In this document: positions 52,436-62,125 of the stretch, in pieces
Position numbering within the stretch: position 1 is the stretch's first letter
How the letters are laid out: every line of letters starts with the position of its first letter
Source: Jeongeupia naejangsanensis
Lineage (GTDB): Bacteria; Pseudomonadota; Gammaproteobacteria; Burkholderiales; Chitinibacteraceae
Direction: 5' to 3'
Assembly (NCBI RefSeq): GCF_016865585.1
Contig: NZ_JAESND010000004.1
Coordinates: 236,396-300,395, forward strand
Length of the DNA stretch: 64,000 bases
Notes under the pieces: model-generated
What the model was told of the DNA's origin: nothing
The model's database searches: none
What the model saw: only the letters and a program-made list of their open reading frames with translations
Program-made: the position numbers and the translations under genes

Positions 52436-52969
52436 CTATCGGCATAACCGACCGATCGCCTCGGCAAAGTCGTCGACGGCCTCCCAGTCCGTGTACTCGA
52501 CCACGGTGCCCGGGTCGGTCGGGCCATCGCTCATCGCCATGATCAGCCGGATCATCAGACGGTCGAACCAGCGATAGCGCGGATAATCGAGCCGGCCGGC
52601 AAAGGCGGTGGCCAGTGCAGGTTTGAGCTTGTGCTTTGCCAGCCACCGGCGCAGATAGGCGTTGCGCTCCGGGCTGGCCTTGCCCGGCTTGCGTGCGCTG
52701 AGATTGACCGACGCGATCGCAACCGGCTTGCATTGCAGGATCTCCCGCTGCGCCAGCATGAAGCGCTCGGCTTCCGGCAGGTGGTTGCCGTAGCGGACGG
52801 CGGCGACGACCACAATGGCGTCGGCCGCCGCAATCAGTGCGGTATCGGGCATTTTCCGGGTGAGGTCGCACAGCACGACCGCGTCACCGCAACGATGTCG
52901 TGCCAGGCGTTCGGCAATCCTTGTCGCCTGCCCGTCCCGGCTGGCATGACAGATCAGCAGCGTATCCAT
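52436..52969 (-). CDS. hemG: Flavodoxin-like HemG (protoporphyrinogen oxidase, quinone-dependent)
   Basis: 177 residues. FMN-binding flavodoxin fold: the phosphate-loop stretch ICHASRDGQATRIAERLA, the second flavin loop VVAAVRYGNHLPEAE, and the HemG-type insertion near YLRRWLAKHK. HemG oxidises protoporphyrinogen IX with quinone as acceptor in haem synthesis. ATG 52969 gives a typical length; an upstream in-frame ATG (53017) would add 16 residues. Convergent with mltG. Confidence 0.87.
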   Translation of the reverse strand: MDTLLICHASRDGQATRIAERLARHRCGDAVVLCDLTRKMPDTALIAAADAIVVVAAVRYGNHLPEAERFMLAQREILQCKPVAIASVNLSARKPGKASPERNAYLRRWLAKHKLKPALATAFAGRLDYPRYRWFDRLMIRLIMAMSDGPTDPGTVVEYTDWEAVDDFAEAIGRLCR

Positions 52970-53017
52970 GCAGACAGCGTACGCGGCGGTATGCGGGTGC
53001 TCCTTGCGCTCGATCAT

Positions 53018-53383
53018 GCTTGGAATTCTGTAGTCTCAGGGAAAGTCACTACACAAAAATCCTTGATGCAAATGTTGCACTGCGTAAAATCAGATTACGG
53101 TTTCGCCTTGGCAGATGTACTGCATGCGGTACGGTGCCTGATTGTGGCTAGGCCGAGAATGAGCATTCCCGGATAGAGCAACGGGGATGACGGGCGCCAG
53201 AATCAAGGCGTCGTTTGGGCTACCAGACCATGGTGGCAACGGGTCGTGGCGACCTACCCACAATCGCCGAAGACCATAACTCGTTCGACCCCCGGGCGGG
53301 GGAAGCAGCGCTTGCCCTGCCTACCGATGAGGTGGTTGTTGCATTGCGGCGTAGTCCCGCAGCGCAACTACAAGGAGGTCGTC
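53018..53383 (+). other. 365-base non-coding stretch upstream of a tiny zinc-ribbon gene
   Basis: No gene seen. Several short hairpins: GAATG/CATTC (53156-53167), GGTCG/CGACC (53242-53254), CCCCC/GGGGG (53289-53302). The region ends in a near-perfect ribosome site AAGGAGG at 53372. It could be a structured leader, but no known riboswitch pattern was recognised. Confidence 0.4.
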
Positions 53384-53578
53384 ATGAACGGACAAGAGAG
53401 CAGAGCAGATGCGCGTAGCGGCGGGGCACACGAAGTGGTCCGCTGTCGCGATTGCGGCATCACCCATCAGCGGGTCAATGCGCTGGGTGTATGCACCGCC
53501 TGCATGACCATGCGGGCACTCGATTATGCGGCAAGCCGCCACGGCGCGAGAAACGCCACGGCAGCCTGTCGCAACTGA
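53384..53578 (+). CDS. Small zinc-ribbon-like protein
   Basis: 64 residues, hydrophilic. CRDCG and CTACM (two CxxC knuckles, residues about 24-27 and 41-44) are spaced as in a zinc ribbon. The ATG at 53384 follows AAGGAGGTCGTC, an unusually strong ribosome site. Small and not recognised as a named family; a DNA- or RNA-binding or protein-docking role is only a guess. A terminator follows 58 bases later. Confidence 0.7.
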   Translation: MNGQESRADARSGGAHEVVRCRDCGITHQRVNALGVCTACMTMRALDYAASRHGARNATAACRN

Positions 53579-53635
53579 ACATCGACCCGGCCGAGGCCGG
53601 GACGTTGTAGCACGGCAATCATCACGGCAACTTAG

Positions 53636-53662
53636 ACCGCGCCCAAAAGGCGCGGTTTTTTT
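53636..53662 (+). terminator. Rho-independent terminator after the zinc-ribbon gene
   Basis: ACCGCGCC pairs with GGCGCGGT across CAAAA-type loop, then seven T. Confidence 0.85.
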
Positions 53663-53686
53663 GCGCGTTTCACACGCGAGCGGCCA

Positions 53687-53720
53687 ATAAAAAAACGGGC
53701 CAAGCGGCCCGTTTTTTATT
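53687..53720. terminator. Bidirectional terminator after the amino-acid permease
   Basis: AATAAAAAACGGGCC and GGCCCGTTTTTTATT pair over AAGC. It has T-tracts on both strands; its main role is probably ending the minus-strand transporter operon. Confidence 0.85.
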
Positions 53721-53730
53721 GGCTGCAGTA

Positions 53731-54531
53731 TCAGTGGATGCCGCCGCTTTCCTTGTAGCGGTTCTCCAGCCAGTTGACCCCGGCTGCCATGACCAGCGTC
53801 ATGACGAGGTACATGAAGGAGATCACCAGATAGGGTTCCATATAGCGCGAGTAGGCGCCGGCGACGGTGCGGGCCGCGTAGGCCAGCTCGGCCAGGCCGA
53901 TGGCCGACACCAGCGAGCTGTCCTTGAGCAGCATGATCGCTTCGTTGCCGAGCGGCGGCAGCATGCGCCGGAACGCCTGAGGGATGATGACGAAACGCAT
54001 CGTCTGCCAGTAGTTCATGCCGAGGGAACGGCTGGCCTCGAACTGGCCCTTGGCGATCGACTGGATGCCGGCCCGGAAAATTTCGGTGATGTAGGCGCCC
54101 GAGTTCAGCGTGAGCGCAAGCAGCCCCGACATGAAGGCACCGTGTTCCTGTCGCAGATCCGCAGCGAGATCGCCGCTGATCAAGATGCCGTCCACCGGGT
54201 GGACCAGGATCGGCATCACCGCAAAATGGATCAGCAGGATCTGAACGAACAACGGCGTGCCGCGGAAGAAGGTGACGTAGGCGTTGGCGGGCCAGCGCAC
54301 GAAGAAGCGCAGCAGGTACTTCCAGGCGCCATGTTTTACTTCGGCGAGGCGGGCCATGCCCATGAACAGCCCGATCAGGGTACCCAGGACCACCGCGATC
54401 AGCGTGATCCAGAGCGTCATCTTGAGGCCGTCGATGAACAGCGCGCGGTACTCCCAGATGATCTGCAGCTGGATGTGCTGCATCATCGGGACGCTTTGCT
54501 GGACCTGTGTCCAGAATTGGTCGAAATTCAT
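53731..54531 (-). CDS. Amino acid ABC transporter permease (polar amino acid, HisM/GlnP type)
   Basis: 266 residues with five predicted transmembrane helices. The N-terminal helix GLKMTLWITLIAVVLGTLIG and FRGTPLFVQILL are typical of the His/Glu/Gln family. The EAA loop is EASRSLGMNYWQTMRFVIIPQAFRRMLPPLGNE. It lies after its binding-protein gene on the minus strand. A second permease or the ATPase is not in the window. I used ATG 54531 over a start at 54567. Confidence 0.93.
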   Translation of the reverse strand: MNFDQFWTQVQQSVPMMQHIQLQIIWEYRALFIDGLKMTLWITLIAVVLGTLIGLFMGMARLAEVKHGAWKYLLRFFVRWPANAYVTFFRGTPLFVQILLIHFAVMPILVHPVDGILISGDLAADLRQEHGAFMSGLLALTLNSGAYITEIFRAGIQSIAKGQFEASRSLGMNYWQTMRFVIIPQAFRRMLPPLGNEAIMLLKDSSLVSAIGLAELAYAARTVAGAYSRYMEPYLVISFMYLVMTLVMAAGVNWLENRYKESGGIH

Positions 54532-54560
54532 AAGCTCGGTTTGGTTTCCGCAATAAAAGA

Positions 54561-54588
54561 AGCGCAACCCGTGATGGCGAGTTGCGCT
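54561..54588 (-). terminator. Intercistronic hairpin between binding protein and permease genes
   Basis: AGCGCAAC pairs with GTTGCGCT. On the minus strand it is followed by a moderately T-rich tract. Such hairpins often reduce read-through so that the binding protein is made in excess of the permease. Confidence 0.55.
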
Positions 54589-54618
54589 TTGCTGGGCCGG
54601 ATTTTACCGCGCTAGCGC

Positions 54619-55374
54619 TTACTTGCCGAAGTACTTTTTGTAGATCTTGTCGTAGGTACCGTCTGCCTTGATGGTGGCCAAGCCCTTGTTGATTTTCGCC
54701 AGCATTTCCTTGTTGCCCTTCTTGACCGCGAAGCCGTAGTACTCCTTGGCAAAGCTGGTGTCGTCGACAACCTTGAGCTTGTCGTTCTTGTTGTTGGCGA
54801 TGAAGTTGACCACGACGCCGTTGTCGGCAACGACGGCATCAACGCCGCCGTTCAGCAGCTCCTTCAGTGCCAGCGGGGTCGATTCGAAGCGCCGGATGTC
54901 CGGGTTGGTCTTGCCGACGAGCTTCTGGACGATCTCGTCACCCGTGGTGCCGGTCTGTACGCCGATCTTCTTGCCTTTCAGATCGGCGAACTTGGCAATC
55001 TTGCTGTTCGGGCCGATCGCGATCAACTGCTTGGCTTCGAAGTACGGGTCGGAGAAATCCATGGTTTGCTTGCGCTCGGGCGTAATCGTCACAGCCGAGG
55101 CGACGACGTCGCGGTCACCCGTCGACAGCGTGGCAAAAATGCCTTCCCACGGTGTGTTGATGAACTTCACCTTGAATCCCGCCTTGGCGGCAACCGCGCT
55201 GAGCACGTCGATATCGAAGCCGACTGCCTGCTGTTTTTCGTTCAGCGACTCGAAGGGCGCATACGCCGCATCGGTGGCGACCTGATAGGTCTTCTCGGCA
55301 GCGTGAGCCGGCGCTGCGAAGAGCAGGGCAGTCGCCGTCAGTGCGGCAAACAACGGTGAAGCGATCGATTTCAT
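54619..55374 (-). CDS. Amino acid ABC transporter substrate-binding protein
   Basis: 251 residues, periplasmic type 2 binding fold. Signal peptide about 1-23 (ending APAHA). Family features are YQVATDAAYAPFESLNE, FDIDVLSAVAAKAGF, and DVVASAVTITPERKQTMDFSDPY, which carries ligand-contact residues. The C-terminal DKIYKKYFGK is typical of GlnH-like proteins. The exact substrate (Gln, Glu, His or Arg) cannot be read off. It precedes the permease. Confidence 0.94.
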   Translation of the reverse strand: MKSIASPLFAALTATALLFAAPAHAAEKTYQVATDAAYAPFESLNEKQQAVGFDIDVLSAVAAKAGFKVKFINTPWEGIFATLSTGDRDVVASAVTITPERKQTMDFSDPYFEAKQLIAIGPNSKIAKFADLKGKKIGVQTGTTGDEIVQKLVGKTNPDIRRFESTPLALKELLNGGVDAVVADNGVVVNFIANNKNDKLKVVDDTSFAKEYYGFAVKKGNKEMLAKINKGLATIKADGTYDKIYKKYFGK

Positions 55375-55477
55375 TGAGGCGTCCTGGTCATTGATGGGAA
55401 GGGCCACTCGGTATGGTGGCGGAAGGCTTGCATCGCCCCTTTTCCTGAGCCTAGAGGCGCAGCCAGTGCAGGCAGTA

Positions 55478-55492
55478 TAGGGAGATTCCCTA
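55478..55492. promoter_or_regulatory. Perfect palindrome upstream of the amino-acid transporter
   Basis: TAGGGA-GAT-TCCCTA, about 104 bases before the binding-protein start. A dimeric regulator could bind here. No known factor is assigned. Confidence 0.35.
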
Positions 55493-55606
55493 GGGCCGCA
55501 GTCCGGTATAGCAGATGGATTTCAGGCGGGTTTCGATACCTTCGTTACTGCGCTTTCAGCGTCATGGGTAGGGCGTAAGAAACTGATTTTTTGTGCATCG
55601 AAAGCG

Positions 55607-55634
55607 AAAAAAAACCGCCCCGAGGGGCGGTTTT
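55607..55634 (-). terminator. Rho-independent terminator after rne
   Basis: Read on the minus strand: AAAACCGCCCC-TCG-GGGGCGGTTTT then T-rich sequence, about 18 bases after the rne stop. Confidence 0.85.
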
Positions 55635-55651
55635 CATTTCGATGACATCAA

Positions 55652-58648
55652 TCAGAGGTCGCGGGTTTCGACTTGGACCAGCGGTGCGCTGTCAGTCGCG
55701 ACTGTTGCATCTGCGTGACGGCGCGGCGCCCGTGCCGGGGCTGCTGCGACCGGCTCGGAGACAACCGCTGCGTCGGCAACCGTTTCGACTTGCTGCAGCG
55801 ACGCGGTTTCAACCGCTGCTGCTGCTTTCGGGGCATCGCTGCGGCGACGGCGACGCGGCTTGGTGTCGGCTTCGGCGGCAACCGGCGGTACGGCGGCGAC
55901 ATCGCTGCGCGTCGCGACCATGACCAGCCCGGCAGCTTCCGGCGTTGCGACTTCAAGCACTGGAGCAGGTGTAGGTGTCGGGGCCGGCGCGGCCTCGAAA
56001 GGCAGACCCGGCTGACTCGGAGCCGGTGCCGCTTCGGCAGGGGCGGCTTCCACGACCGGCGCGACAGCGGCTTCAACCACCTGAACCGGTTCAACGACGA
56101 CTTCGGCGACCGGCTCGGCGACTGCGGCTTCGACAACCACTTCGCTGACTTCGGCAACCGGTTCGACGATCTCGGCAGCAGGGGCGGCCGCCACTGCTTC
56201 GACTGCGGCTGCTGCAACCGGCTCGCTGGCAACGGCAACTTGCGGTGCTTGCTCGACGACCGGTGCGATCACGGCTTCTACGGCGACGACGGCAGCAGCA
56301 ACTTCGAGGGCCGTCGCGGTGGCTTGGCCTTCCTCGTTTGCGGCGGCTTCGGTCTGGCCTTCGGTCTGCTCGGCGCGATCACCACGATTGCCACCGCGAC
56401 GGCCGCGACGGCGACGGCTGCGGCCTTCACCTTCGGCAGGTGCTGCGGTCGCTGCGGCGTTCTCGACCGGTTCGGCCGTTGCTGCAGCGAGGATTTCAGC
56501 GTCGACGGCTTCGTCCTTCACCGGTGCCGGTTGCGGTGCACGTTCGTTGCGCGGGGCGCGTGGTTCACGCGGCTGGCGGGGTTCACGCGGCTCGCGCTGC
56601 TCGCGGGCTTCGGTGTTCCGTTCGCCACGTTCACTGCGCTCGCCGCGTTCGGCGCGCTGCTGGTCGCGTGCTTCGTTGCGCTGCTGGCGGGCGTTCAGAT
56701 CTTCCTCGATCCGCGGCTGCTTGCTGCGACGTTCCTTGTCGTTGCGCTGTTCGCTGCGCGCCTCGCCGCGTTCGGCATTACGGTCGCCGCGTTCGTTGCG
56801 CTCGTTACGACCATCGCGTTCGCGACGATCGCCGCGTTCACGCCGGTCACCACGTTCGCCGCGGCGGTTGTTGCCGCCATTCGACTGCGGACGTTTGGCC
56901 GGCTCGGCTTGCGGTGCCGGAGCAGCCGCTGCTGCTTCGGGTTCGCCACGGAACCAGCTGACAACGCGCGACCACAGCGACGGACCGGCCGCGACCACCG
57001 GTGCGACTTCCGGCTTCAACGCATCCTGCTTCGAGACCGGAGCCGGTTGTGCCGGGGTGATGCCCTTGACGGCGGCTTCCGGACGCTTGGCCTGTTCTTC
57101 CTTGGCGCGGCCAGGCTGATAGCTTTCCTCGCTCGGTGCTTCGACCATGCGATAGGACGGACGGGATTCGTCGAGGAGGTTCAGGTCATCGTGGCGCAGG
57201 CGAACGATGTTGTAGTTCGGCGTTTCCAGATGCATGTTCGGGATCAGCACGACGCCGACCTTGAGGCGGGCTTCGACTGCAAACAGCTCGCTGCGCTTCT
57301 CGTTCAGCAGGAAGGTGGCGACGTCGATCGGCACCTGCGCGTGGATCGCGCCGGTGTTGTCCTTCATCGCTTCTTCTTGAATGATGCGCAGGATGTGCAG
57401 CGCCGACGATTCGGTGCCGCGGATGAAACCGGTGCCGTGGCAGCGCGGGCAGGCGATATGGGTGGTTTCCTCGAGCGACGGCTGCAGGCGCTGGCGCGAG
57501 AGTTCCATCAGGCCGAAGCGGCTGATCTTGCCGGTCTGGACGCGCGCGCGGTCATGATGCAGCGCATCGCGCAGGCGGTTTTCGACCTCGCGCTGGTTCT
57601 TCGGGTTTTCCATGTCGATGAAGTCGATGACGATCAGGCCGCCGACGTCGCGCAGGCGCATCTGGCGGGCGATTTCATCGGCCGCTTCGAGGTTGGTCCG
57701 CAGCGCGGTTTCCTCGATGTCCGAACCCTTGGTCGCACGGGCCGAGTTGACGTCGATCGAGTACAGCGCCTCGGTCTTGTCGATGACGATGGCGCCACCC
57801 GACGGCAGCGAGACTTCGCGTGCGAACGCGGTTTCGATCTGGTGCTCGATCTGGAAGCGCGAGAACAGCGGTACGTCGTCCTGGTACAGCTTGACCCGGT
57901 TGACGTTGCCCGGCATCACGTGGCTCATGAACTGACGGGCCTGCTCGAAGATGTCGGCCTTGTCGATCAGGATTTCGCCGATTTCGGGCTGGAAGTAGTC
58001 GCGGATCGCGCGGATGACGAGGCTCGATTCCTGATAGATCAGGAACGCGCCGTTCTGCGACGTCGCAGCGCCTTCGATCGCGTGCCACAGTTGCAGCAGG
58101 TAGTTCAGGTCCCACTGCAGCTCTTCGGCAGCACGGCCGATGGCGGCAGTGCGGGCGATCAGGCTCATGCCTTGCGGCGTTTCGAGCTGGTCCATGGCCG
58201 CGCGCAGTTCCTGACGCTCGTCGCCCTCGATGCGGCGCGATACGCCACCGCCGCGCGGGTTGTTCGGCATCAGCACGAGGTAACGGCCGGCAAGGCTGAT
58301 GTAGGTGGTCAGCGCCGCGCCCTTGTTGCCGCGCTCGTCCTTTTCGACCTGAACGATCAGTTCCTGGCCTTCGCGCAGCTGATCGGCAACGCGACCGCGG
58401 CCGCCGTCGTCGGACATGTAGGAACGGGCGATTTCCTTGAACGGCAGGAAACCGTGGCGATCGCAACCGTAGTCGACGAAGCAGGCTTCGAGACTCGGTT
58501 CGATCCGGGTGATGACACCCTTGTAGATGTTCGATTTCCGTTGTTCTTTGCCAACGGTCTCGATGTCGAGGTCGATCAGTTTCTGACCGTCGACGATCGC
58601 AACGCGAAGCTCTTCGGCTTGCGTTGCGTTGAACAGCATACGTTTCAT
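55652..58648 (-). CDS. rne: Ribonuclease E
   Basis: Endonuclease and scaffold of the RNA degradosome. 998 residues. The catalytic half (about 1-520) has the S1 domain, [16 protein letters not shown] start, the 5' sensor region and DNase I-like core with [12 protein letters not shown] and VIDFIDMEN. The Zn-link CPRCHGTG lies at about residue 400. The C-terminal half is Arg-rich (repeated RRERGDR and ERGERS), then a long Ala/Pro/Glu/Val low-complexity tail ending near [11 protein letters not shown] 58648 gives the family start [10 protein letters not shown]. Confidence 0.97.
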   Translation of the reverse strand: MKRMLFNATQAEELRVAIVDGQKLIDLDIETVGKEQRKSNIYKGVITRIEPSLEACFVDYGCDRHGFLPFKEIARSYMSDDGGRGRVADQLREGQELIVQVEKDERGNKGAALTTYISLAGRYLVLMPNNPRGGGVSRRIEGDERQELRAAMDQLETPQGMSLIARTAAIGRAAEELQWDLNYLLQLWHAIEGAATSQNGAFLIYQESSLVIRAIRDYFQPEIGEILIDKADIFEQARQFMSHVMPGNVNRVKLYQDDVPLFSRFQIEHQIETAFAREVSLPSGGAIVIDKTEALYSIDVNSARATKGSDIEETALRTNLEAADEIARQMRLRDVGGLIVIDFIDMENPKNQREVENRLRDALHHDRARVQTGKISRFGLMELSRQRLQPSLEETTHIACPRCHGTGFIRGTESSALHILRIIQEEAMKDNTGAIHAQVPIDVATFLLNEKRSELFAVEARLKVGVVLIPNMHLETPNYNIVRLRHDDLNLLDESRPSYRMVEAPSEESYQPGRAKEEQAKRPEAAVKGITPAQPAPVSKQDALKPEVAPVVAAGPSLWSRVVSWFRGEPEAAAAAPAPQAEPAKRPQSNGGNNRRGERGDRRERGDRRERDGRNERNERGDRNAERGEARSEQRNDKERRSKQPRIEEDLNARQQRNEARDQQRAERGERSERGERNTEAREQREPREPRQPREPRAPRNERAPQPAPVKDEAVDAEILAAATAEPVENAAATAAPAEGEGRSRRRRGRRGGNRGDRAEQTEGQTEAAANEEGQATATALEVAAAVVAVEAVIAPVVEQAPQVAVASEPVAAAAVEAVAAAPAAEIVEPVAEVSEVVVEAAVAEPVAEVVVEPVQVVEAAVAPVVEAAPAEAAPAPSQPGLPFEAAPAPTPTPAPVLEVATPEAAGLVMVATRSDVAAVPPVAAEADTKPRRRRRSDAPKAAAAVETASLQQVETVADAAVVSEPVAAAPARAPRRHADATVATDSAPLVQVETRDL

Positions 58649-59198
58649 GAGGGCTCCTGCACGCACTGACGGCAGGGATGCCCGGCTACGCCAGCCGCCC
58701 GGCTAGCGGGATGTCGCGGGACACCAACGGGGCGTCCGGCGCATCTTGCGGAAAAGACTGTTGCGGGGCGACGGGGAGTGTTCTGGCTCCAGAATCTGAC
58801 TATTTGAGGGTCAATGTCGGGGCCGGCTTGGCCGGGCTGGCCGACGCCGATGAGTGGGCGCCGGCGGGAATCCGATGAGTGCGTGAATGGTATGAATCAA
58901 TTACCATCGCTACTTATTTTGCGGTGAGCGAAATTAACCGCAACCCGGGACTTGGCCCCCGAAACAGGACGTCTGGCGATGCCCGCGCTCTCAACTCCAG
59001 GCCCGATGAACAATCAGGGCGGAGGGGTACAGCATGCTGTACGGCGGGAAGGGAGTCGCCGGCGTATCCGGGCGAAGAGGCAAAGAACGGGATGAAAAAC
59101 GGGCCTGAATAATGGCCGGCGCTGACTGGATGGCGTCGCAGCGATTTCGCCTGCGAGGCCTGTAAAAACAGGCAGCGTGCCAACGAGTATAAGTCAAT
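58649..59198. other. 550-base divergent intergenic region between rne and rluC
   Basis: No gene fits. It must hold the rne promoter and leader on the minus strand and the rluC promoter on the plus strand. Inverted repeats: ATGGTA/TACCAT (about 58888-58906), a perfect 16-base palindrome GTACAGCATGCTGTAC (59027-59042), and CCTG/CAGG around 59159-59172. In E. coli the rne leader folds for autoregulation; equivalence here is unproven. Confidence 0.45.
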
Positions 59199-60146
59199 AT
59201 GTCTGAAACGAGCAAAGCGTCTGTCACATTCGTTGAAATCGGTCCCGAAGAGGCCGGACAGCGCCTCGACAACTACCTGATCCGCCGTCTCAAGGGCGTG
59301 CCGAAAAGCCATATCTACCGCATCGTTCGCGGTGGCGAAGTGCGGGTGAACAAGGGGCGGACCGACGTCACCTACCGGCTGGCCGAAGGCGACGTGCTGC
59401 GGATTCCGCCGGTGCGTGTTGCCGAACGCCCCGCGAGCACCGCAGTGCAGGCGGCCAGCGGCCAGCTCGAGCTGGAAATCCTGTTCGAGGACGATGCACT
59501 GATCGCGATCAACAAGCCGTCCGGCGTGGCCGTGCACGGCGGGTCGGGGATCAGCTTCGGCGTGATCGAGCTGCTGCGCGCGCAGCGGCCGCAGGCGAAG
59601 TTCCTTGAACTGGTGCACCGACTCGACCGCGAAACCTCGGGCTTGCTGCTGATCGCGAAGAAACGCTCGGCCTTGGTCAAGCTGCACGAAATGCTGCGCG
59701 ACAACCACCAGATCGACAAACGCTATCTGGCGCTGGTGCAGGGTGTCTGGCCCGAGCCGCGCAGCCACGTGCGTTTCAAGTTGCTGAAGTACGAGACGCC
59801 CGAAGGCGAGCGCCGGGTCAAGAAGTCGGCTGACGGCCTGACGTCGCATACCGTGGTCAACCGCAGGGCCAGGTTCGCCGACGCTTCGCTGCTCGAGTGC
59901 GAACTGAAGACCGGTCGGACCCACCAGATCCGTGTGCACCTGGCCGAGAGCGGCCATCCGATCCTGGGTGACGACAAGTACGGTGACCCGGCCCTGAACC
60001 GGCTGCTGCCGCGCGCCGGGCTCAAGCGCATGTTCCTGCATGCATGGCGGCTGACGCTGAGTCACCCGCTGACGGCGGATACGCTGACCCTTGAGGCACC
60101 GCTGCCCAAGGAATTGCAAACCTACCTGGATACCCTTGCCGAATGA
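59199..60146 (+). CDS. rluC: 23S rRNA pseudouridine synthase RluC
   Basis: Makes pseudouridines at 955, 2504 and 2580 (E. coli numbering) of 23S rRNA. 315 residues. N-terminal S4-like RNA-binding domain (about 20-65) with QRLDNYLIRRLKGVPKSHIY. The catalytic motif is HRLDRETSG, with Asp143. C-terminal KTGRTHQIRVHLAESGHPILGD is canonical. Divergent from rne, the same neighbour as in E. coli. Overlaps the next gene by four bases. Confidence 0.96.
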   Translation: MSETSKASVTFVEIGPEEAGQRLDNYLIRRLKGVPKSHIYRIVRGGEVRVNKGRTDVTYRLAEGDVLRIPPVRVAERPASTAVQAASGQLELEILFEDDALIAINKPSGVAVHGGSGISFGVIELLRAQRPQAKFLELVHRLDRETSGLLLIAKKRSALVKLHEMLRDNHQIDKRYLALVQGVWPEPRSHVRFKLLKYETPEGERRVKKSADGLTSHTVVNRRARFADASLLECELKTGRTHQIRVHLAESGHPILGDDKYGDPALNRLLPRAGLKRMFLHAWRLTLSHPLTADTLTLEAPLPKELQTYLDTLAE

Positions 60147-60799
60147 GTAGACGTTTCGACCTGCTGGTCTTTGACTGGGACGGCACGCTGATGGATTCGA
60201 CCGGTACCATCGCCAGGTCGATCCAGGCGGCCTTTGCCGATGTGGGGCTGCCGGTACCGGATGACCAGGATGCCCGCTACGTGATCGGTTACGGCCTGAA
60301 CGAGGCGATGCAGCATCTGGCGCCCGGTGTCGACGATGCCATGATCAAACGCATCGTCGATGCCTACCGGCACCACTATTTGTCCGGCGATCACGCCTTG
60401 CTGCTTTATGACGGCGTGCGCGAAGGCCTGGACGCCTTTGCCGACGCGGGCTTTGAAATGGCGGTCGCGACCGGCAAGTCGCGCGCTGGCCTCGACCGCG
60501 TGTTGGCGTCGACCGGGCTCGGCCGTTATTTCGTTGCCACCCGCACCGCCGACGAGACGTTCTCCAAGCCGCATCCGGCCATGCTGGAGCAATTGCTCGA
60601 CGTGACTTTCAACGTCGCCGACCGTGCGGTGATGATCGGCGATACGACGCATGACCTCCAGCTGGCGATCAATGCCGGCTGCGCGAGCCTCGGCATGAGC
60701 TACGGCGCGCATCCGGTCGATCAGTTGCTGACCTGCGCGCCGCTGGCGATTTTCGACGACTTCCCGTCGCTGACGCGTTGGGTGCTGGCGCATGAGTGA
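60143..60799 (+). CDS. HAD-superfamily hydrolase (phosphoglycolate phosphatase-like)
   Basis: 218 residues. Catalytic Asp11 and Asp13 in VFDWDGT, motif II-like VATGKS, Lys region FSKPHPAML, and MIGDTTHDLQLAINAG with the metal Asp pair. Helical cap after motif I. The family acts on small phosphoesters; substrate unknown. It overlaps rluC (ATGA) and the Rieske gene by eight bases, one operon. Confidence 0.92.
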   Translation: MSRRFDLLVFDWDGTLMDSTGTIARSIQAAFADVGLPVPDDQDARYVIGYGLNEAMQHLAPGVDDAMIKRIVDAYRHHYLSGDHALLLYDGVREGLDAFADAGFEMAVATGKSRAGLDRVLASTGLGRYFVATRTADETFSKPHPAMLEQLLDVTFNVADRAVMIGDTTHDLQLAINAGCASLGMSYGAHPVDQLLTCAPLAIFDDFPSLTRWVLAHE

Positions 60800-61166
60800 G
60801 CAGACCGCTGCGCCGATCTGCCGGAGCGCCGAGCTGGTCGACGGCGGCCTGGGGGTCCGTTTCAGTTTTGAGCGGAATGGCGGCACGCTGTCGGCCTTTG
60901 TCGTCCGCCACGACGGCAAGGTTTACGCCTACGAAAACGCCTGCGCCCATATCCCGGTCGAGCTCGATTACCGCGACGGTGAATTCTTCGATCTCTCAAG
61001 ACGCTATCTTGTCTGCGCTACCCACGGCGCCTACTATGCGCCAGAGACCGGGGTCTGCCTTGGCGGCCCGTGTGCGGGGCGCAGATTGGCCGTGATCGGC
61101 GTTGTCGAGCATGATGGCGCGGTCTGGCTGCAAGACCCGGACCCGATACTCAAACCGTTGAACTGA
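60792..61166 (+). CDS. Rieske [2Fe-2S] domain protein
   Basis: 124 residues, a stand-alone Rieske fold. Ligands are Cys51 and His53 (CAH) and Cys75 and His78 (CATH). Resembles small Rieske ferredoxins that pass electrons to oxygenases or assist assembly of other proteins. No signal peptide; cytoplasmic. It is tightly linked to rluC and sppA, so not obviously part of an oxygenase cluster. Confidence 0.9.
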   Translation: MSEQTAAPICRSAELVDGGLGVRFSFERNGGTLSAFVVRHDGKVYAYENACAHIPVELDYRDGEFFDLSRRYLVCATHGAYYAPETGVCLGGPCAGRRLAVIGVVEHDGAVWLQDPDPILKPLN

Positions 61167-61180
61167 CAAGGCAAGAATCC

Positions 61181-62122
61181 ATGCAAGAACCTTGGGAGCG
61201 CCAGGCGCTGACCGATCTGCTGCACGCCGGCATCAAGGAGCAACGCAGCGCGCGACGCTGGGGCATTTTCTTCAAGCTGCTGGGGTTTGGCGTGCTGTTG
61301 CTGGTGCTGGCCGGGGTGTTCGGCTGGTTCGGCCCGAAGGAGCTCGACAGCGTTTCCACAGGGCCGCATACGGCGCTGGTGCGGCTGGATGGCGAAATTG
61401 CCGCTGGCGGTGAAGGCGATGTCCTGCCGGTGATCGACGGGCTCAAGGCCGCGTTCGATGATCGCAATACCAAGGCCGTCGTGCTCGAAGTGAACAGCCC
61501 GGGCGGCAGCCCGGTTCAGGCCGGTCAGCTCAACGATGCGATGCGTGCGCTGCGCAAGCAGCACCCGAAGGTGCCGCTCTATGTCGTGGTCGGTGACATC
61601 TGTGCGTCGGGTTGCTATTACGCGGCGGTTGCCGCCGACAAGATTTTTGTCGACAAGGCGTCGATCGTCGGTTCGATCGGCGTGCTGATGGATGGCTTCG
61701 GCTTTACCGGCGCAATGGACAAGGTCGGCGTTGAACGCCGGCTGGTGACGGCCGGCAAGAACAAGGGCTTCATGGACCCGTTTTCGCCGATGAACCCGGA
61801 GCAGCGCGGCAAAGCGCAGGCGATGGTCGACGAGATCCATCAGCAGTTCATCGATACGGTCAAGGCCGGCCGCGGCAAGAAGCTGGTGCAGGACGAGCCG
61901 GATCTTTTCTCGGGGCTGGTGTGGAGCGGTGCCACCGGCATCAAGCTCGGTCTGGCCGATGCGCTCGGTTCGGTCGACAGCGTGGCGCGTGACGTGGTCA
62001 AGGCCGAGGATGTCGTCGATTTCACCACGCAACCGAGCTACCTCGACCGTTTTGCCAAGCGCGTCGGAGTCAGCGCGGCCGCCCATCTGGGCACGCAACT
62101 GTTCGGTTATTCGGTCCGGTAA
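61181..62122 (+). CDS. sppA: Signal peptide peptidase, S49 family
   Basis: 313 residues. One N-terminal transmembrane helix (about 29-50) and a periplasmic ClpP-like domain. Catalytic Ser143 in ICASGCYYAAV and Lys195 in AGKNKGFMDP are 52 residues apart, as in B. subtilis SppA (147 and 199). VNSPGGSPVQAG is the oxyanion region. Short, single-domain SppA that should form an oligomer. It cleaves released signal peptides. Confidence 0.94.
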   Translation: MQEPWERQALTDLLHAGIKEQRSARRWGIFFKLLGFGVLLLVLAGVFGWFGPKELDSVSTGPHTALVRLDGEIAAGGEGDVLPVIDGLKAAFDDRNTKAVVLEVNSPGGSPVQAGQLNDAMRALRKQHPKVPLYVVVGDICASGCYYAAVAADKIFVDKASIVGSIGVLMDGFGFTGAMDKVGVERRLVTAGKNKGFMDPFSPMNPEQRGKAQAMVDEIHQQFIDTVKAGRGKKLVQDEPDLFSGLVWSGATGIKLGLADALGSVDSVARDVVKAEDVVDFTTQPSYLDRFAKRVGVSAAAHLGTQLFGYSVR

Positions 62123-62125
62123 ACC

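Noticed and set aside
55673..58669. 998-codon plus-strand frame opposite rne
   Set aside because: Composition mirrors rne in reverse; RNase E motifs on the minus strand are unambiguous.
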